Of a DNA stretch of 45,279 nucleotides, positions 14,450 through 22,813 are shown piece after piece. Location: assembly GCA_947166705.1 (NCBI GenBank), contig CAMVFE010000019.1:1-45279 (forward strand), read 5' to 3'. How positions within the stretch are numbered: the first letter of the stretch is position 1; every line of letters begins with the position of its first letter. The translations under genes were made by a program, and so were the position numbers. The stretch is from an uncultured Clostridia bacterium (GTDB lineage Bacteria > Bacillota > Clostridia > Christensenellales > Aristaeellaceae). A model generated the notes under the pieces. It saw only the letters and a program-made list of their open reading frames with translations. It ran no database searches and was not told where the DNA came from.

Positions 14450-15784
14450 TTGAAATACTTCCAGGAAAAGACGGAAACCATGGCCCCGGAGGAAATCCGG
14501 AAGCTCCAGAGCGAAAAGCTGGTCCGGCAGGTCAGGCACGTGTACGAGCATGTGGAGCCCTACCGCTGGAAGATGGACGAGGCCGGCGTCCGGCCGGAGG
14601 ATATCCGGGGCGTCGAGGACCTGCCGAAGCTGCCCTTCCTGACCAAGGGGGACCTGCGGGACGAGTATCCCTGGGGCTTCCTGGCCGTTCCCCGGAAGGA
14701 CTGCGTACGCATTCAGTCCACCAGCGGAACCACGGGGCGCCGGGTCGTGGCCTTCTACACCCAGCACGACGTGGATCTTTGGGAGGAGTGCTGCGCCCGG
14801 GCGATCGTCGCCGCGGGCGGCTCCGAGGAGGACGTGGTGCAGGTGGCCTACGGGTACGGTCTGTTCACGGGCGGCCCGGGCCTGAACGGCGGCAGCCATA
14901 AGGTCGGCTGCCTGACCCTTCCCATGTCCTCCGGAAACACGGACCGGCAGATCCAGTTCATGATGGACCTGGGCGCGACGATCCTGTGCTGTACGCCCTC
15001 CTACGCCGCCTACCTGGGGGAGAGCCTGCGGGAGCGCGGCATTTCGCCGGAGGACAACCCCCTGCGGGCGGGCATCTTCGGCGCGGAGCCCTGGACGGAG
15101 GAGATGCGCCGCTCCATCGAAAAGACGCTGGGGATCAAGGCCTATGACATCTACGGCCTGACGGAAACCTCCGGCCCCGGGGTCGCCTTTGAGTGCGCGG
15201 AGCAGGCGGGCATGCACATCAACGAGGACCATTTCATCGCGGAGGTCATCGATCCGGACACCGGCGAGGTGCTTCCCGAGGGCAGCCGGGGCGAGCTGGT
15301 CTTCACCAGCCTGGACAAGGAAGCGTTCCCGCTTCTGCGGTACAGGACCCGGGATATCTGCATCCTGAGCCGGCGGAAGTGCGCCTGCGGACGGACCTTC
15401 GTCCGGATGACCAAGCCCATGGGCCGCAGCGATGACATGCTGATCATCCGCGGCGTAAACGTCTTCCCGAGCCAGATCGAGACCGTGCTGCTGAAGGAAG
15501 GCTACGCCCCGAACTACCAGATCGTGGTGGACCGGGTCAACAACAGCGATACCTTCGACATCCTGGTTGAGATGGATGAAGCGATGTTCGGCGACACGGT
15601 TTCGGCCGTCACCGGACGGGAGAAGGCGCTGGTCGCCGCCATGCGCGCGATGCTCGGCATCGGTCCGGCGGTGCACCTTGTGGCGCCACACTCCATCCAG
15701 CGCAGCGAGGGGAAGGCGGTTCGCGTGATCGACAAGCGCAAACTGGTGACCGAGGACGAGAACTTCCTCAACAGAAAGAACTGA
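14450..15784 (+). CDS. paaK: Phenylacetate-CoA ligase
   Basis: 444 residues of the PaaK branch of adenylate-forming enzymes, which interconverts aryl acetate, ATP and CoA with arylacetyl-CoA, AMP and PPi. Motifs are the P-loop STSGTTGRRVV (about residues 84-94), YGLTETSGPGV, LRYRTRDICIL, the hinge GRSDDMLIIRGVNVFPSQIE and the C-terminal EGKAVRVIDKR. C-rich RRKCACGR (about 305-311) is common in anaerobic PaaK. The start is TTG 14450 with AGGGAG about 10 nt upstream. It directly follows iorB, the enzyme that makes its product from arylpyruvate, and precedes an ACT protein, a recurring clostridial arrangement. The exact aryl substrate is not determined. Confidence 0.92.
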   Translation: MKYFQEKTETMAPEEIRKLQSEKLVRQVRHVYEHVEPYRWKMDEAGVRPEDIRGVEDLPKLPFLTKGDLRDEYPWGFLAVPRKDCVRIQSTSGTTGRRVVAFYTQHDVDLWEECCARAIVAAGGSEEDVVQVAYGYGLFTGGPGLNGGSHKVGCLTLPMSSGNTDRQIQFMMDLGATILCCTPSYAAYLGESLRERGISPEDNPLRAGIFGAEPWTEEMRRSIEKTLGIKAYDIYGLTETSGPGVAFECAEQAGMHINEDHFIAEVIDPDTGEVLPEGSRGELVFTSLDKEAFPLLRYRTRDICILSRRKCACGRTFVRMTKPMGRSDDMLIIRGVNVFPSQIETVLLKEGYAPNYQIVVDRVNNSDTFDILVEMDEAMFGDTVSAVTGREKALVAAMRAMLGIGPAVHLVAPHSIQRSEGKAVRVIDKRKLVTEDENFLNRKN

Positions 15785-15813
15785 AACTGAGAAGCGGGAA
15801 AGGAGCGGTAAGG

Positions 15814-16245
15814 ATGGCACTGAATCAACTGTCTGTTTTTGTCGACAATACCCCCGGGGCCCTGGCGGATATCGCGGAGGTGCTCGCGAACGCGGACATC
15901 AACCTGCGGGCGCTGTCCATCGCGGACACGGAGCGCTTCGGAATCCTGCGGATGATCGTCAGCGACAACCGGATGGCGGTTTCCGTGCTGAAGGGCAGGG
16001 GCTACATCGTCAAGGAGACGGAGGTCGTGGGCGTGAAGATCGGCGACCAGCCGGGGAAGATGGCGGAAGCCCTGAAGGTGCTGGACCTGGCCGGCATCAA
16101 CCTGGAATACCTGTACGCCTTCTGCGCGCGGACGCAGAAGCACGCCTACCTGGTGATCCGCGTGGCGGACAACCTGAAGGCGGAGGAGACGCTGACTGCG
16201 GCGGGGTTCCACATGATCGAGGACGCGGACGTCGCGAAGCTGTAA
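15814..16245 (+). CDS. Tandem ACT-domain regulatory protein
   Basis: 143 residues made of two ACT repeats (about 1-70 and 71-143) and nothing else. The first reads LSVFVDNTPGALADIAEVLA, the second VGVKIGDQPGKMAEALKVLD followed by INLEYLYAFCA. ACT pairs bind amino acids and modulate partner proteins. Because it follows paaK with a 29-bp gap containing AAAGGAGCGG, it probably senses an aromatic amino acid or arylacid for this pathway. Ligand and partner are inferred only from context. The gene is followed by a hairpin. Confidence 0.9.
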   Translation: MALNQLSVFVDNTPGALADIAEVLANADINLRALSIADTERFGILRMIVSDNRMAVSVLKGRGYIVKETEVVGVKIGDQPGKMAEALKVLDLAGINLEYLYAFCARTQKHAYLVIRVADNLKAEETLTAAGFHMIEDADVAKL

Positions 16246-16256
16246 AACCGGGAACC

Positions 16257-16296
16257 GGAAAAGGAGGGGGAGAGTCTGCTCTCCCTTTCCTTTTCC
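16257..16296 (+). terminator. Probable terminator after the ACT-domain gene
   Basis: GGAAAAGGAGGGGGAGAG (16257-16274), loop TCTG, then CTCTCCCTTTCCTTTTCC (16279-16296) form a long purine/pyrimidine stem with one unpaired base. The 3' arm itself is U-rich. It separates the aryl pathway from the ROK kinase operon, though readthrough is possible. Confidence 0.6.
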
Positions 16297-16326
16297 GCAG
16301 AAAAAGAGACGCGGGAGGAACGCAGA

Positions 16327-17199
16327 ATGAGAATTGGCGCACTGGAAGCCGGCGGAACGAAGATGGTGCTCGGGATCTTTGACGAGGAGGGACACCTGCT
16401 GGAGGATACGAAGCTTCCGACCCGGACGCCGGCGCAGACCATGCCGGAAATCATAAGCTTCTTTCGGGAGAAGGGGATCGAAAAGCTGGGAATCGGAACC
16501 TTCGGCCCGGTGGACCTGAGGGAGGATTCGCCTACCTACGGCAGCATCACGTCCACGCCGAAGCTGGACTGGCGGGATTATCCGCTGCTGAAGACGCTGA
16601 AGGAGGCGCTTGGGGTTCCCTGCGGCATCGATACCGACGTGAACGCCGCGGCGCTGGCGGAGGTGCGGCTGGGCGCCGCCCGGGGCTGCGCGAACGCGGT
16701 GTACGTGACGGTGGGGACCGGCGTGGGCGCCGGGATCTGCGTGGGCGGAAAGCTGGTCCACGGGCTGATGCATCCCGAAGTCGGGCATATGCTGCTGAAG
16801 CCGAATCCGAGGGATCCGCTGCCCCAGGGCATCTGCCCGTACCACGAAAGCTGCCTGGAGGGGCTCGCCTCCGGCCCGGCCATCGCCAAGAGGGCGGGAA
16901 CCGGCGCGGAGAACCTGCAGGACGATGATCCGGTCTTCACGCTGGAGACGGACTACCTGGCGCAGATGTGCGTGAACCTGATCATGGTGCTGAGCCCGGA
17001 GCGGATCGTAATCGGCGGCGGCGTGCTGGGCAAGGAGCACCTGCTGGACCGGGTGAGGAGGGAGACCGTCCGCCTGCTGGGCGGATACATCCAGGCGCCG
17101 GAGGTGACGGCGCGGATCGATTCCTACATCGTGCTGCCGGAGCTTTTCCCGATCAGCGGGCTGATCGGCTCCTGGCTGCTGGGGCGGGACGCGGTCTGA
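16327..17199 (+). CDS. ROK-family sugar kinase, fructokinase-like
   Basis: 290 residues. The phosphate-1 motif is GALEAGGTKMVLGIFD. The sugar-binding and metal site reads HPEVGHMLLKPNP and GICPYHESCLEGLASGPA, a His/Cys zinc site in the form seen in fructokinase/GmuE-type ROK proteins. NAVYVTVGTGVGAGI supplies a further ATP-binding loop. The catalytic base is probably in DTDVNAAALAE (D at about 103). It phosphorylates a hexose, likely fructose or a related ketose, using ATP in the cytosol. A GGGAGGA precedes the ATG. It heads a tight gene run with the deaminase-SLOG and helicase genes (17-bp gap), although a metabolic link is not obvious. Confidence 0.88.
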   Translation: MRIGALEAGGTKMVLGIFDEEGHLLEDTKLPTRTPAQTMPEIISFFREKGIEKLGIGTFGPVDLREDSPTYGSITSTPKLDWRDYPLLKTLKEALGVPCGIDTDVNAAALAEVRLGAARGCANAVYVTVGTGVGAGICVGGKLVHGLMHPEVGHMLLKPNPRDPLPQGICPYHESCLEGLASGPAIAKRAGTGAENLQDDDPVFTLETDYLAQMCVNLIMVLSPERIVIGGGVLGKEHLLDRVRRETVRLLGGYIQAPEVTARIDSYIVLPELFPISGLIGSWLLGRDAV

Positions 17200-17215
17200 G
17201 CGCGGGGAGGCGGGC

Positions 17216-19696
17216 ATGAAACCCTTCGGATCGTTTTATCTGGACAAGGAAAAGGATATTCTGGTGGAGCTGAGCCTGGAGGACGGGGAGATGTCCTATA
17301 CGCTCAGGACGCCGAACCACGGGACGGGCAACCTGATCTCGAACCTGGCCCGGCTCTGCGGCCTCCGGCTGGATGAGGACGCGGAGGGCCTGAAGATCAT
17401 CCGGGGAACGCTGCCCTGCTATATCGACGGAAGGAACCGGACGCTGTACGTGTTCCGGCTGCTGGACACCAAGATCGCCAATATCCATCCGGACGGAACG
17501 ATCGAGCGGAAGGCGTCCATTCCCGCAATCGCCAAGACCCTGATGAGCCAGACCAAGGACTACCGGCTCGATTTCCGCAAAACGGTGGTCAAGACCTACA
17601 TTCTGCGGGACTGCAAATTCCGCACGGACCTGCATACCCATATGAACGCCAACCTGGATCCGGACGTGCTGATCGCCCTGGGCATCCATCACCAGATCCG
17701 GTATCCGCTGTACTATATCCGCAAGCTGGGCCTGCGCTGCACGCAGGAGCAGGAGGCGCTGCTCGCGGAGCGGAGGGCGCGGACCGCGGAAAGCTTCCGG
17801 GATTCCCCGCTGAAGGGAAAGTACCTGGAGCGGAAGATCAACGACGCCACCTTCCTGAATTTCGCCTCGCTCATCCTTGAAAACCCGGAAAACGCGGCCT
17901 GGAACCTGCCCCGAATCCGCGCCTCGCTGGCGGTGATGAAGGACGGGCAGGCGGTCTTTACCAATCTTGAAAAGGTCTATCTGTACCGCTACGTCTTCTG
18001 CAAGGGGGTTCCGGCGGAGGATCCCATCCCCCCGGCGGGGGAGGAGCGGATTCCGGACCCGGAGATCCGCGACGCCCTGCGCCGGATGAAGGCGGACCGG
18101 GAGCATCCGGTCTTCCGAGACAACACCCTGGCGGAGGACAAGCTCCTGTGGATCGCCCGGGGCTACGCCCGCTGCGGGATCGACTACGCGGAGATCTCGG
18201 ACACCGCCCTGGTCCGGGCGGAGGACGCGCCGCGGATCCTGGCCCAGGCGCACCGGGTGCTGCCCGCCGTTCGCGCGGAGACGGGGGTGACCCTGCGGTT
18301 TCTGGCGGCGCTCCGCCGCACGCCGCTGACGATCCTGAAGGACAGGATCGACCCCGAGGACGCGGTGCGGGACAACCTGCGCACCCTGCGCGCGGTGGCG
18401 GAGGATCCCTATGTGGCGGGCAGCGATATCGTCGGGGAAGAGATGAATGACATCCGGGACCTGGCCCCCCTGCTGCGGGAGCTCGTCCGCCTGGCGGGGG
18501 AACAGCCCGGCTTTACGCTGCGGGTTCATGCCGGGGAGAACGACGGCCTGCGGGAGAATGTGGCGAATACCCTCCGGTGCATCCGGGAAGGGCTCGCACC
18601 CGGGCAGCCGATGCCGCAGGTCCGGATTGGCCACGGGCTGTATACGACCGGGCTTTCCTCCCGCAGGGGACAGGAGCTGCTGCGGGACCTGAAGGAGAGC
18701 GGCGCGGTGCTGGAGTTCCAGATCACCTCCAACGTCCGCCTGAACAACCTGAGCTCCCTGGAACGGCATCCCCTGCGGCAGTATCTGGCGGCGGGGGTGG
18801 CCTGCGTCCAGGGAACGGACGGGGGCGCGCTGTACGGAACGGACTCCATCGACGAGCAGCTGGCGCTGGAGAAGATGCTGAACCTGACCCGGGAGGAGCT
18901 GCTGGCCATGCGCCGGGCGGAGGATCGGGTCCGGGAGGCGGGGCTCCGCTCCCAGGCGGAAAAGGAAACTGCCTGGCGGGAAAAGGCCGGGGACCGGTCC
19001 CCGGAGGCGTATTACCGGGACCGGATCCGGGCGGAGGAGCGCTCGGAGGAGATCCTGATGGAGCTGCCCCGGCGCCGGGAGAGCAGCGTCGCGCTGGCCG
19101 GCCGGATCGAGGAGCTGCCGGTGGACCGGGTGCCGGTGATCCTGATCGGCGGATCCTTCAACAACGACCGGCACCTGACCCGGAAGCGGGCCGCGGTCTG
19201 CCGGATGCTGGATCGGATCATCGCCGGGGGGGATCCGGAAAAGATGTTCCTGGTCATCGGCCACAGCATGTCCGGGTACGAGCGGTACCTGACCGAACGA
19301 AACCAGGGGAAGATGGACGTGTTCGCCTTCGTGCCCTCGCGGATCGACGCGGCGGAGGCCGCCGCGATCCGGCGGATGGGGGTCAGCGTCCGCGTGTCCA
19401 TCGAGCCGAGCCCCATGGGCGTCTACAAGAGCATCTCCTACGAGATCTTCAAGCGGCGGCCCTCGGTGCTGGTGGCGCTGGACGGGAACTCCTCGGCGGT
19501 CAACCTGATCCAGGAGGCGAAGAACGGAAAGCGGAAATGCCATATTCTGGTCTTCGACCGGGCCCGCATGCTGCGGGAAAAGGCGCTGAGCCTTCAGGGC
19601 TACGCAACCCTGTTTGACGAAAAAACGGATCTGCCGGGGCTGGTCCGCGGGGCGGTGGAAGCCTGCTACCCGGAACGCTGGCTCCGCAGGGAGTAA
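17216..19696 (+). CDS. Adenosine deaminase-like protein with C-terminal SLOG-like domain
   Basis: 826 residues, far longer than ordinary adenosine deaminase (about 350). Residues 1-130 are an unassigned N-terminal domain. Residues ~131-580 carry the deaminase metal centre: HTH (140-142, in RTDLHTHMNANL), HAGE (438-441), RIGHG (H473), TSNV (504-507) and GTD (D535), so zinc binding and the catalytic Glu are intact. The usual second Asp of the TDD motif is Gly536, suggesting a changed substrate. The core holds a large insertion at about 165-330. Residues ~637-826 form a Rossmann-like domain (VILIGGSFNNDRHLTRKR, VFAFVP, SVLVALDGNSSAVNLI) resembling SLOG/LOG nucleotide-binding domains. It precedes the helicase gene by 15 bp. 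The function is unknown. Confidence 0.75.
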   Translation: MKPFGSFYLDKEKDILVELSLEDGEMSYTLRTPNHGTGNLISNLARLCGLRLDEDAEGLKIIRGTLPCYIDGRNRTLYVFRLLDTKIANIHPDGTIERKASIPAIAKTLMSQTKDYRLDFRKTVVKTYILRDCKFRTDLHTHMNANLDPDVLIALGIHHQIRYPLYYIRKLGLRCTQEQEALLAERRARTAESFRDSPLKGKYLERKINDATFLNFASLILENPENAAWNLPRIRASLAVMKDGQAVFTNLEKVYLYRYVFCKGVPAEDPIPPAGEERIPDPEIRDALRRMKADREHPVFRDNTLAEDKLLWIARGYARCGIDYAEISDTALVRAEDAPRILAQAHRVLPAVRAETGVTLRFLAALRRTPLTILKDRIDPEDAVRDNLRTLRAVAEDPYVAGSDIVGEEMNDIRDLAPLLRELVRLAGEQPGFTLRVHAGENDGLRENVANTLRCIREGLAPGQPMPQVRIGHGLYTTGLSSRRGQELLRDLKESGAVLEFQITSNVRLNNLSSLERHPLRQYLAAGVACVQGTDGGALYGTDSIDEQLALEKMLNLTREELLAMRRAEDRVREAGLRSQAEKETAWREKAGDRSPEAYYRDRIRAEERSEEILMELPRRRESSVALAGRIEELPVDRVPVILIGGSFNNDRHLTRKRAAVCRMLDRIIAGGDPEKMFLVIGHSMSGYERYLTERNQGKMDVFAFVPSRIDAAEAAAIRRMGVSVRVSIEPSPMGVYKSISYEIFKRRPSVLVALDGNSSAVNLIQEAKNGKRKCHILVFDRARMLREKALSLQGYATLFDEKTDLPGLVRGAVEACYPERWLRRE

Positions 19697-19711
19697 GAAG
19701 GAGAGAGGGCC

Positions 19712-22099
19712 GTGGACGCGCAGGAACTGGAAAAGCGCAGCCGGGAAGCCTATCAGCGGGGCGTGCTGAAGGAGCTGGAGAAGGAGATCCGCCAGCGCAC
19801 GCTGAAGAAGGCCGAGGTCATCACCCGCAGCATGCGGCCCGGGGAAAAGGCGGAATACCTGCAGAGCCGGTCCTTTCAGAACGCGCTGAACCAGACCCGG
19901 AAAAAGGACCGGGTTTATCAGGCGATCTCCGCGGGCGAATTTCCGGAGGATTACGAAGCGGAGTACCGGCGGCTGAAGCCCCTGCTGGAGGCCGAGCTGA
20001 AGCTCGGGCATCCGGCGGACCTGACCTTTCTGAAATCCGTGGCGCGGATCCACCGCCCCCTGCGGGAGGCCCGGGAGGCCCGGAAGCTGATTCTGGAGCG
20101 CCGGCCCGCGGCATACCTGAGGCGCGGCGCCGGGCAGCTGGCCGGGGAGGCGGACCGCGCCGTGACAGCCTACCTGACCCGCGGGGACCTGACCCACCTG
20201 ATCAGGCGGGAGGAGCTCCGCGGCTCCGTGGCGGAGAGCCTGATGAAATCCGTCTTCCGCCGCGGCGTGCCGGAGCAGGTGCTGGACGAGGCGCTGGGCA
20301 GCGGGGGAGCGGAGCGGCTGATGGAGGACCGGATCCGGGAGGCCTTTCCCGCGCTTGATAACTGCCGGGGCCTGCGGCTGGGGCAGGAAGGGACGGTGGA
20401 GGAGCTTCTGCGCCCGCAGATCCGGGAAGCCCGGGGGCATCTGCTGGCCGCCGTCCAGGCGCATTTTCCCCAGGGGCGGATCCGGAAGCACCTGAAGCAG
20501 AACCCCTCCCTCCGGGCGTGGCAGAAGCAGCGGGAGCAGTCCCGGAGCGACCGGAAAAACCTGCGGGAGGCGCTTCTGAAGGCCATCCCGGAGGAGATGA
20601 AGGACCTCTACCCGCTGGCCCGGGGCATGCGCAGGCGGTTTATCCTGCACCTGGGCCCCACCAACTCGGGAAAAACATGGGAGAGCATCCAGCGGCTGCA
20701 GACGGCGCGGAAGGGCATCTATCTGGGTCCCCTGCGCCTGCTGGCCTTCGAGCAGTTCGAGGCCATGAACCTGGCGGACGCGCCCTGCTCGCTGGTGACG
20801 GGGGAGGAGCGCATTCCCGTGCCCGGAAGCCGCATCCAGTCCTCCACCATCGAGATGGCGGACCTGGAGGCGGAATACGATATCGCGGTCATCGACGAGT
20901 GCCAGATGATTGCCGACCGGGACCGGGGCGGCGCGTGGAGCGCCGCGGTCCTGGGGCTGTGCGCGGAGGAAATCCACATCTGCGCCTCGCCCGACGCGGA
21001 GCGGCTGCTGACCGCGATGATCCGGGACTGCGGGGACGAGCTCAGCGTCGTCCGGCATGAGCGGATGGCGCCGCTTTCGGTGGAGGAGGGCGGCTTTCAT
21101 TTCCCCTCCGGCGTCCGGAAGGGGGACGCGCTGATCGTGTTTTCCAAGGCCCGGGTTCACGCGCTGGCGGCGGAGCTGAAGCAGCAGGGGTACCGGGTTT
21201 CCCTGATCTACGGGGCGCTGCCCCCCGACGTGCGGCGCAACCAGGCGGAGCGCTTCCGGCTGGGGGAGACGGACGTGGTGGTTTCCACGGACGCCATCGC
21301 GATGGGCATGAACCTGCCCATCGCCCGGGTCGTCTTCATGGAGAGCGAAAAGTTCGACGGCGACATCACCCGCCAGCTGACGGACTCCGAGATCCGCCAG
21401 ATCGCGGGCCGCGCGGGCAGATACGGGCAGTACGACATCGGGTACGTGAACGCCTTCGGCTTCAAACCCCTGGTGGCGCAGGCCCTGAGCCGGCCGGCCC
21501 TGCCGCTGACGACCGCGGTCATCCGCTTCCCCGAATCCCTGCTGGGGCTGCCCCTTTCGCTGACGGAAACCCTGAACCAGTGGGTCAGCATGAAGGACAA
21601 ATCCTATTTTTCCAAGGCGTCCACCATGCGGATGATGTCCCTGGCCGTCCGGATGGAAACCCGGAACACGGACAAGCGCCTGCTCTACGAGTTCCTCTGC
21701 ATCCCCTTTGACGAGGAGGACCCGGCGCTGCTGGCGGAATGGAAGAACATGTACCACGCGGAGTGCGCGGGACGGCACTTCGATGTGGAGGCAATCCTGC
21801 CGGAGCTGATCGATCCGGAGAGCTGCACCGTGGCGATGCTGGACCGGCTGGAGGGGGATTACCGGCTCTGCGACCTGTGCTACAACTATGCCCGCCGGTT
21901 CCTGGAGAACGCGGACGCGCTGCTGCAGACCATCCAGCAGCGGAAGGACCTGATTTCCTCCGGCATCATTCATGTCCTTTCCACCCAGAAGCTGCCGGGA
22001 CGGAAATGCCGCCTCTGCGGAAAACGCCTGCCCTGGGACTGGCCCTACGCCGTCTGCGACCCCTGCCACCGCTCCCGCGGGGGCTGGGCGGGGGCTTGA
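19712..22099 (+). CDS. Suv3-like RNA helicase with C-terminal zinc ribbon
   Basis: 795 residues, starting at GTG 19712 with AAGGAG 9 nt upstream. Residues 1-305 are a charged, helical N-terminal region without a recognised domain. The helicase core follows: Walker A LGPTNSGKTWES (about 314-325), motif Ia IYLGPLRLLA, motif II IDECQM (394-399, like the DEIQ of Suv3), motif V VVSTDAIAMGMNLP and motif VI QIAGRAGRYG. These match the Suv3 subgroup of Ski2-like RNA helicases, best known from the mitochondrial degradosome. The tail has a four-Cys zinc ribbon (C766, C769, C782, C785). It is probably an RNA-unwinding partner of the upstream deaminase-like protein; that link rests on adjacency only. Confidence 0.8.
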   Translation: MDAQELEKRSREAYQRGVLKELEKEIRQRTLKKAEVITRSMRPGEKAEYLQSRSFQNALNQTRKKDRVYQAISAGEFPEDYEAEYRRLKPLLEAELKLGHPADLTFLKSVARIHRPLREAREARKLILERRPAAYLRRGAGQLAGEADRAVTAYLTRGDLTHLIRREELRGSVAESLMKSVFRRGVPEQVLDEALGSGGAERLMEDRIREAFPALDNCRGLRLGQEGTVEELLRPQIREARGHLLAAVQAHFPQGRIRKHLKQNPSLRAWQKQREQSRSDRKNLREALLKAIPEEMKDLYPLARGMRRRFILHLGPTNSGKTWESIQRLQTARKGIYLGPLRLLAFEQFEAMNLADAPCSLVTGEERIPVPGSRIQSSTIEMADLEAEYDIAVIDECQMIADRDRGGAWSAAVLGLCAEEIHICASPDAERLLTAMIRDCGDELSVVRHERMAPLSVEEGGFHFPSGVRKGDALIVFSKARVHALAAELKQQGYRVSLIYGALPPDVRRNQAERFRLGETDVVVSTDAIAMGMNLPIARVVFMESEKFDGDITRQLTDSEIRQIAGRAGRYGQYDIGYVNAFGFKPLVAQALSRPALPLTTAVIRFPESLLGLPLSLTETLNQWVSMKDKSYFSKASTMRMMSLAVRMETRNTDKRLLYEFLCIPFDEEDPALLAEWKNMYHAECAGRHFDVEAILPELIDPESCTVAMLDRLEGDYRLCDLCYNYARRFLENADALLQTIQQRKDLISSGIIHVLSTQKLPGRKCRLCGKRLPWDWPYAVCDPCHRSRGGWAGA

Positions 22100-22174
22100 T
22101 AAATGCCTGGGAAGAGAGTAAAATGCGGTCAGACGGACGGCGATCCGAAACTGAAGACGGAGGAGTGAGCGCAT

Positions 22175-22708
22175 ATGAAGATTCTGGCCTGGCTGCTGAG
22201 CCTGTTTTTTGCTTTCAATCTGGGCGCTGAAAAGGGAACCGCGCCCAAGGCGTCGGACGATGAGCTCCGCGGCCGCGTGCAGGAGCACATCGACGTGATC
22301 GTGGACGAGAGCGCCGCGATCGTGGACGAGGTGACGGACGAACTGCGGAACAGCCCCGCCGCGCAGGACGCGGAGAAATACGCCCGGGACGTCCGGGAAA
22401 TCGCGGAGGGAACGCTGACCGACCTGAACCAGGTCGTGGAGAACACGAAGGACCGGGTCGAGGAGAAATTCGGCACGGGGGACGCGCCTGCCCTGGAAGA
22501 GGACACCGTGGAGGCGGAGTCCCTGCCGGAGCTGACGGAGGAAGCCGCGGAGACGGAGTCCCTGCCGGCCGTGGAGGAGGACGCCGTGGAGACGGAAGCA
22601 GCCGGGGACGCCCCGGAGTCTGAGCTTCCGCCGGCGGAGGCCCTGCCGGAGGCGGAGCTCCTGCCCGGCGAGGAAACCCCCGCCCCGGGCGAACCCGTCA
22701 ACGGCTGA
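22175..22708 (+). CDS. Small acidic exported protein, unknown function
   Basis: 177 residues with a short N-terminal hydrophobic segment (ILAWLLSLFFAFNLGAEKG, residues ~3-21) that looks like a signal peptide or anchor. Residues ~30-100 form helices rich in charged residues (IDVIVDESAAIVDEVTDEL). From about residue 105 the chain is an acidic, Pro- and Glu-rich low-complexity tail with repeated ESLPE/AxxL units. No enzymatic motif is present. GGAGGAG precedes the ATG. It lies 75 bp after the helicase and ends before a strong terminator, so it is probably the last gene of that operon. The function is unknown. Confidence 0.7.
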   Translation: MKILAWLLSLFFAFNLGAEKGTAPKASDDELRGRVQEHIDVIVDESAAIVDEVTDELRNSPAAQDAEKYARDVREIAEGTLTDLNQVVENTKDRVEEKFGTGDAPALEEDTVEAESLPELTEEAAETESLPAVEEDAVETEAAGDAPESELPPAEALPEAELLPGEETPAPGEPVNG

Positions 22709-22724
22709 CGGAAGAGTTCCCATC

Positions 22725-22756
22725 TCGGCGCTCCGGAGGGAGCGCCGATGCTTTTT
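22725..22756 (+). terminator. Rho-independent terminator
   Basis: TCGGCGCTCC (22725-22734), loop GGAG, GGAGCGCCGA (22739-22748), then TGC and five T. It closes the ROK-deaminase-helicase-exported protein operon. Confidence 0.9.
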
Positions 22757-22813
22757 CGGTCAATACACGGCCCGCGGGCGGCGGAAGCCCCGGGGAGAAA
22801 AGCGGGAGGAAAC

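Noticed and set aside
17216-19696. Calling the deaminase gene a plain adenosine deaminase
   Set aside because: It is twice the usual length, has extra N- and C-terminal domains and lacks the second Asp of the TDD motif.
17216-22099. Calling the pair a RADAR system
   Set aside because: The partner has Suv3-type helicase motifs rather than an RdrA-like ATPase, and the SLOG-like domain is not part of known RdrB as I recall it.
17153-22723. Very long minus-strand open frame opposite the deaminase and helicase genes
   Set aside because: It mirrors high-GC codon bias of the real plus-strand genes, is rich in Arg/Gly/Pro/His/Gln without motifs, and overlaps intact plus-strand genes.
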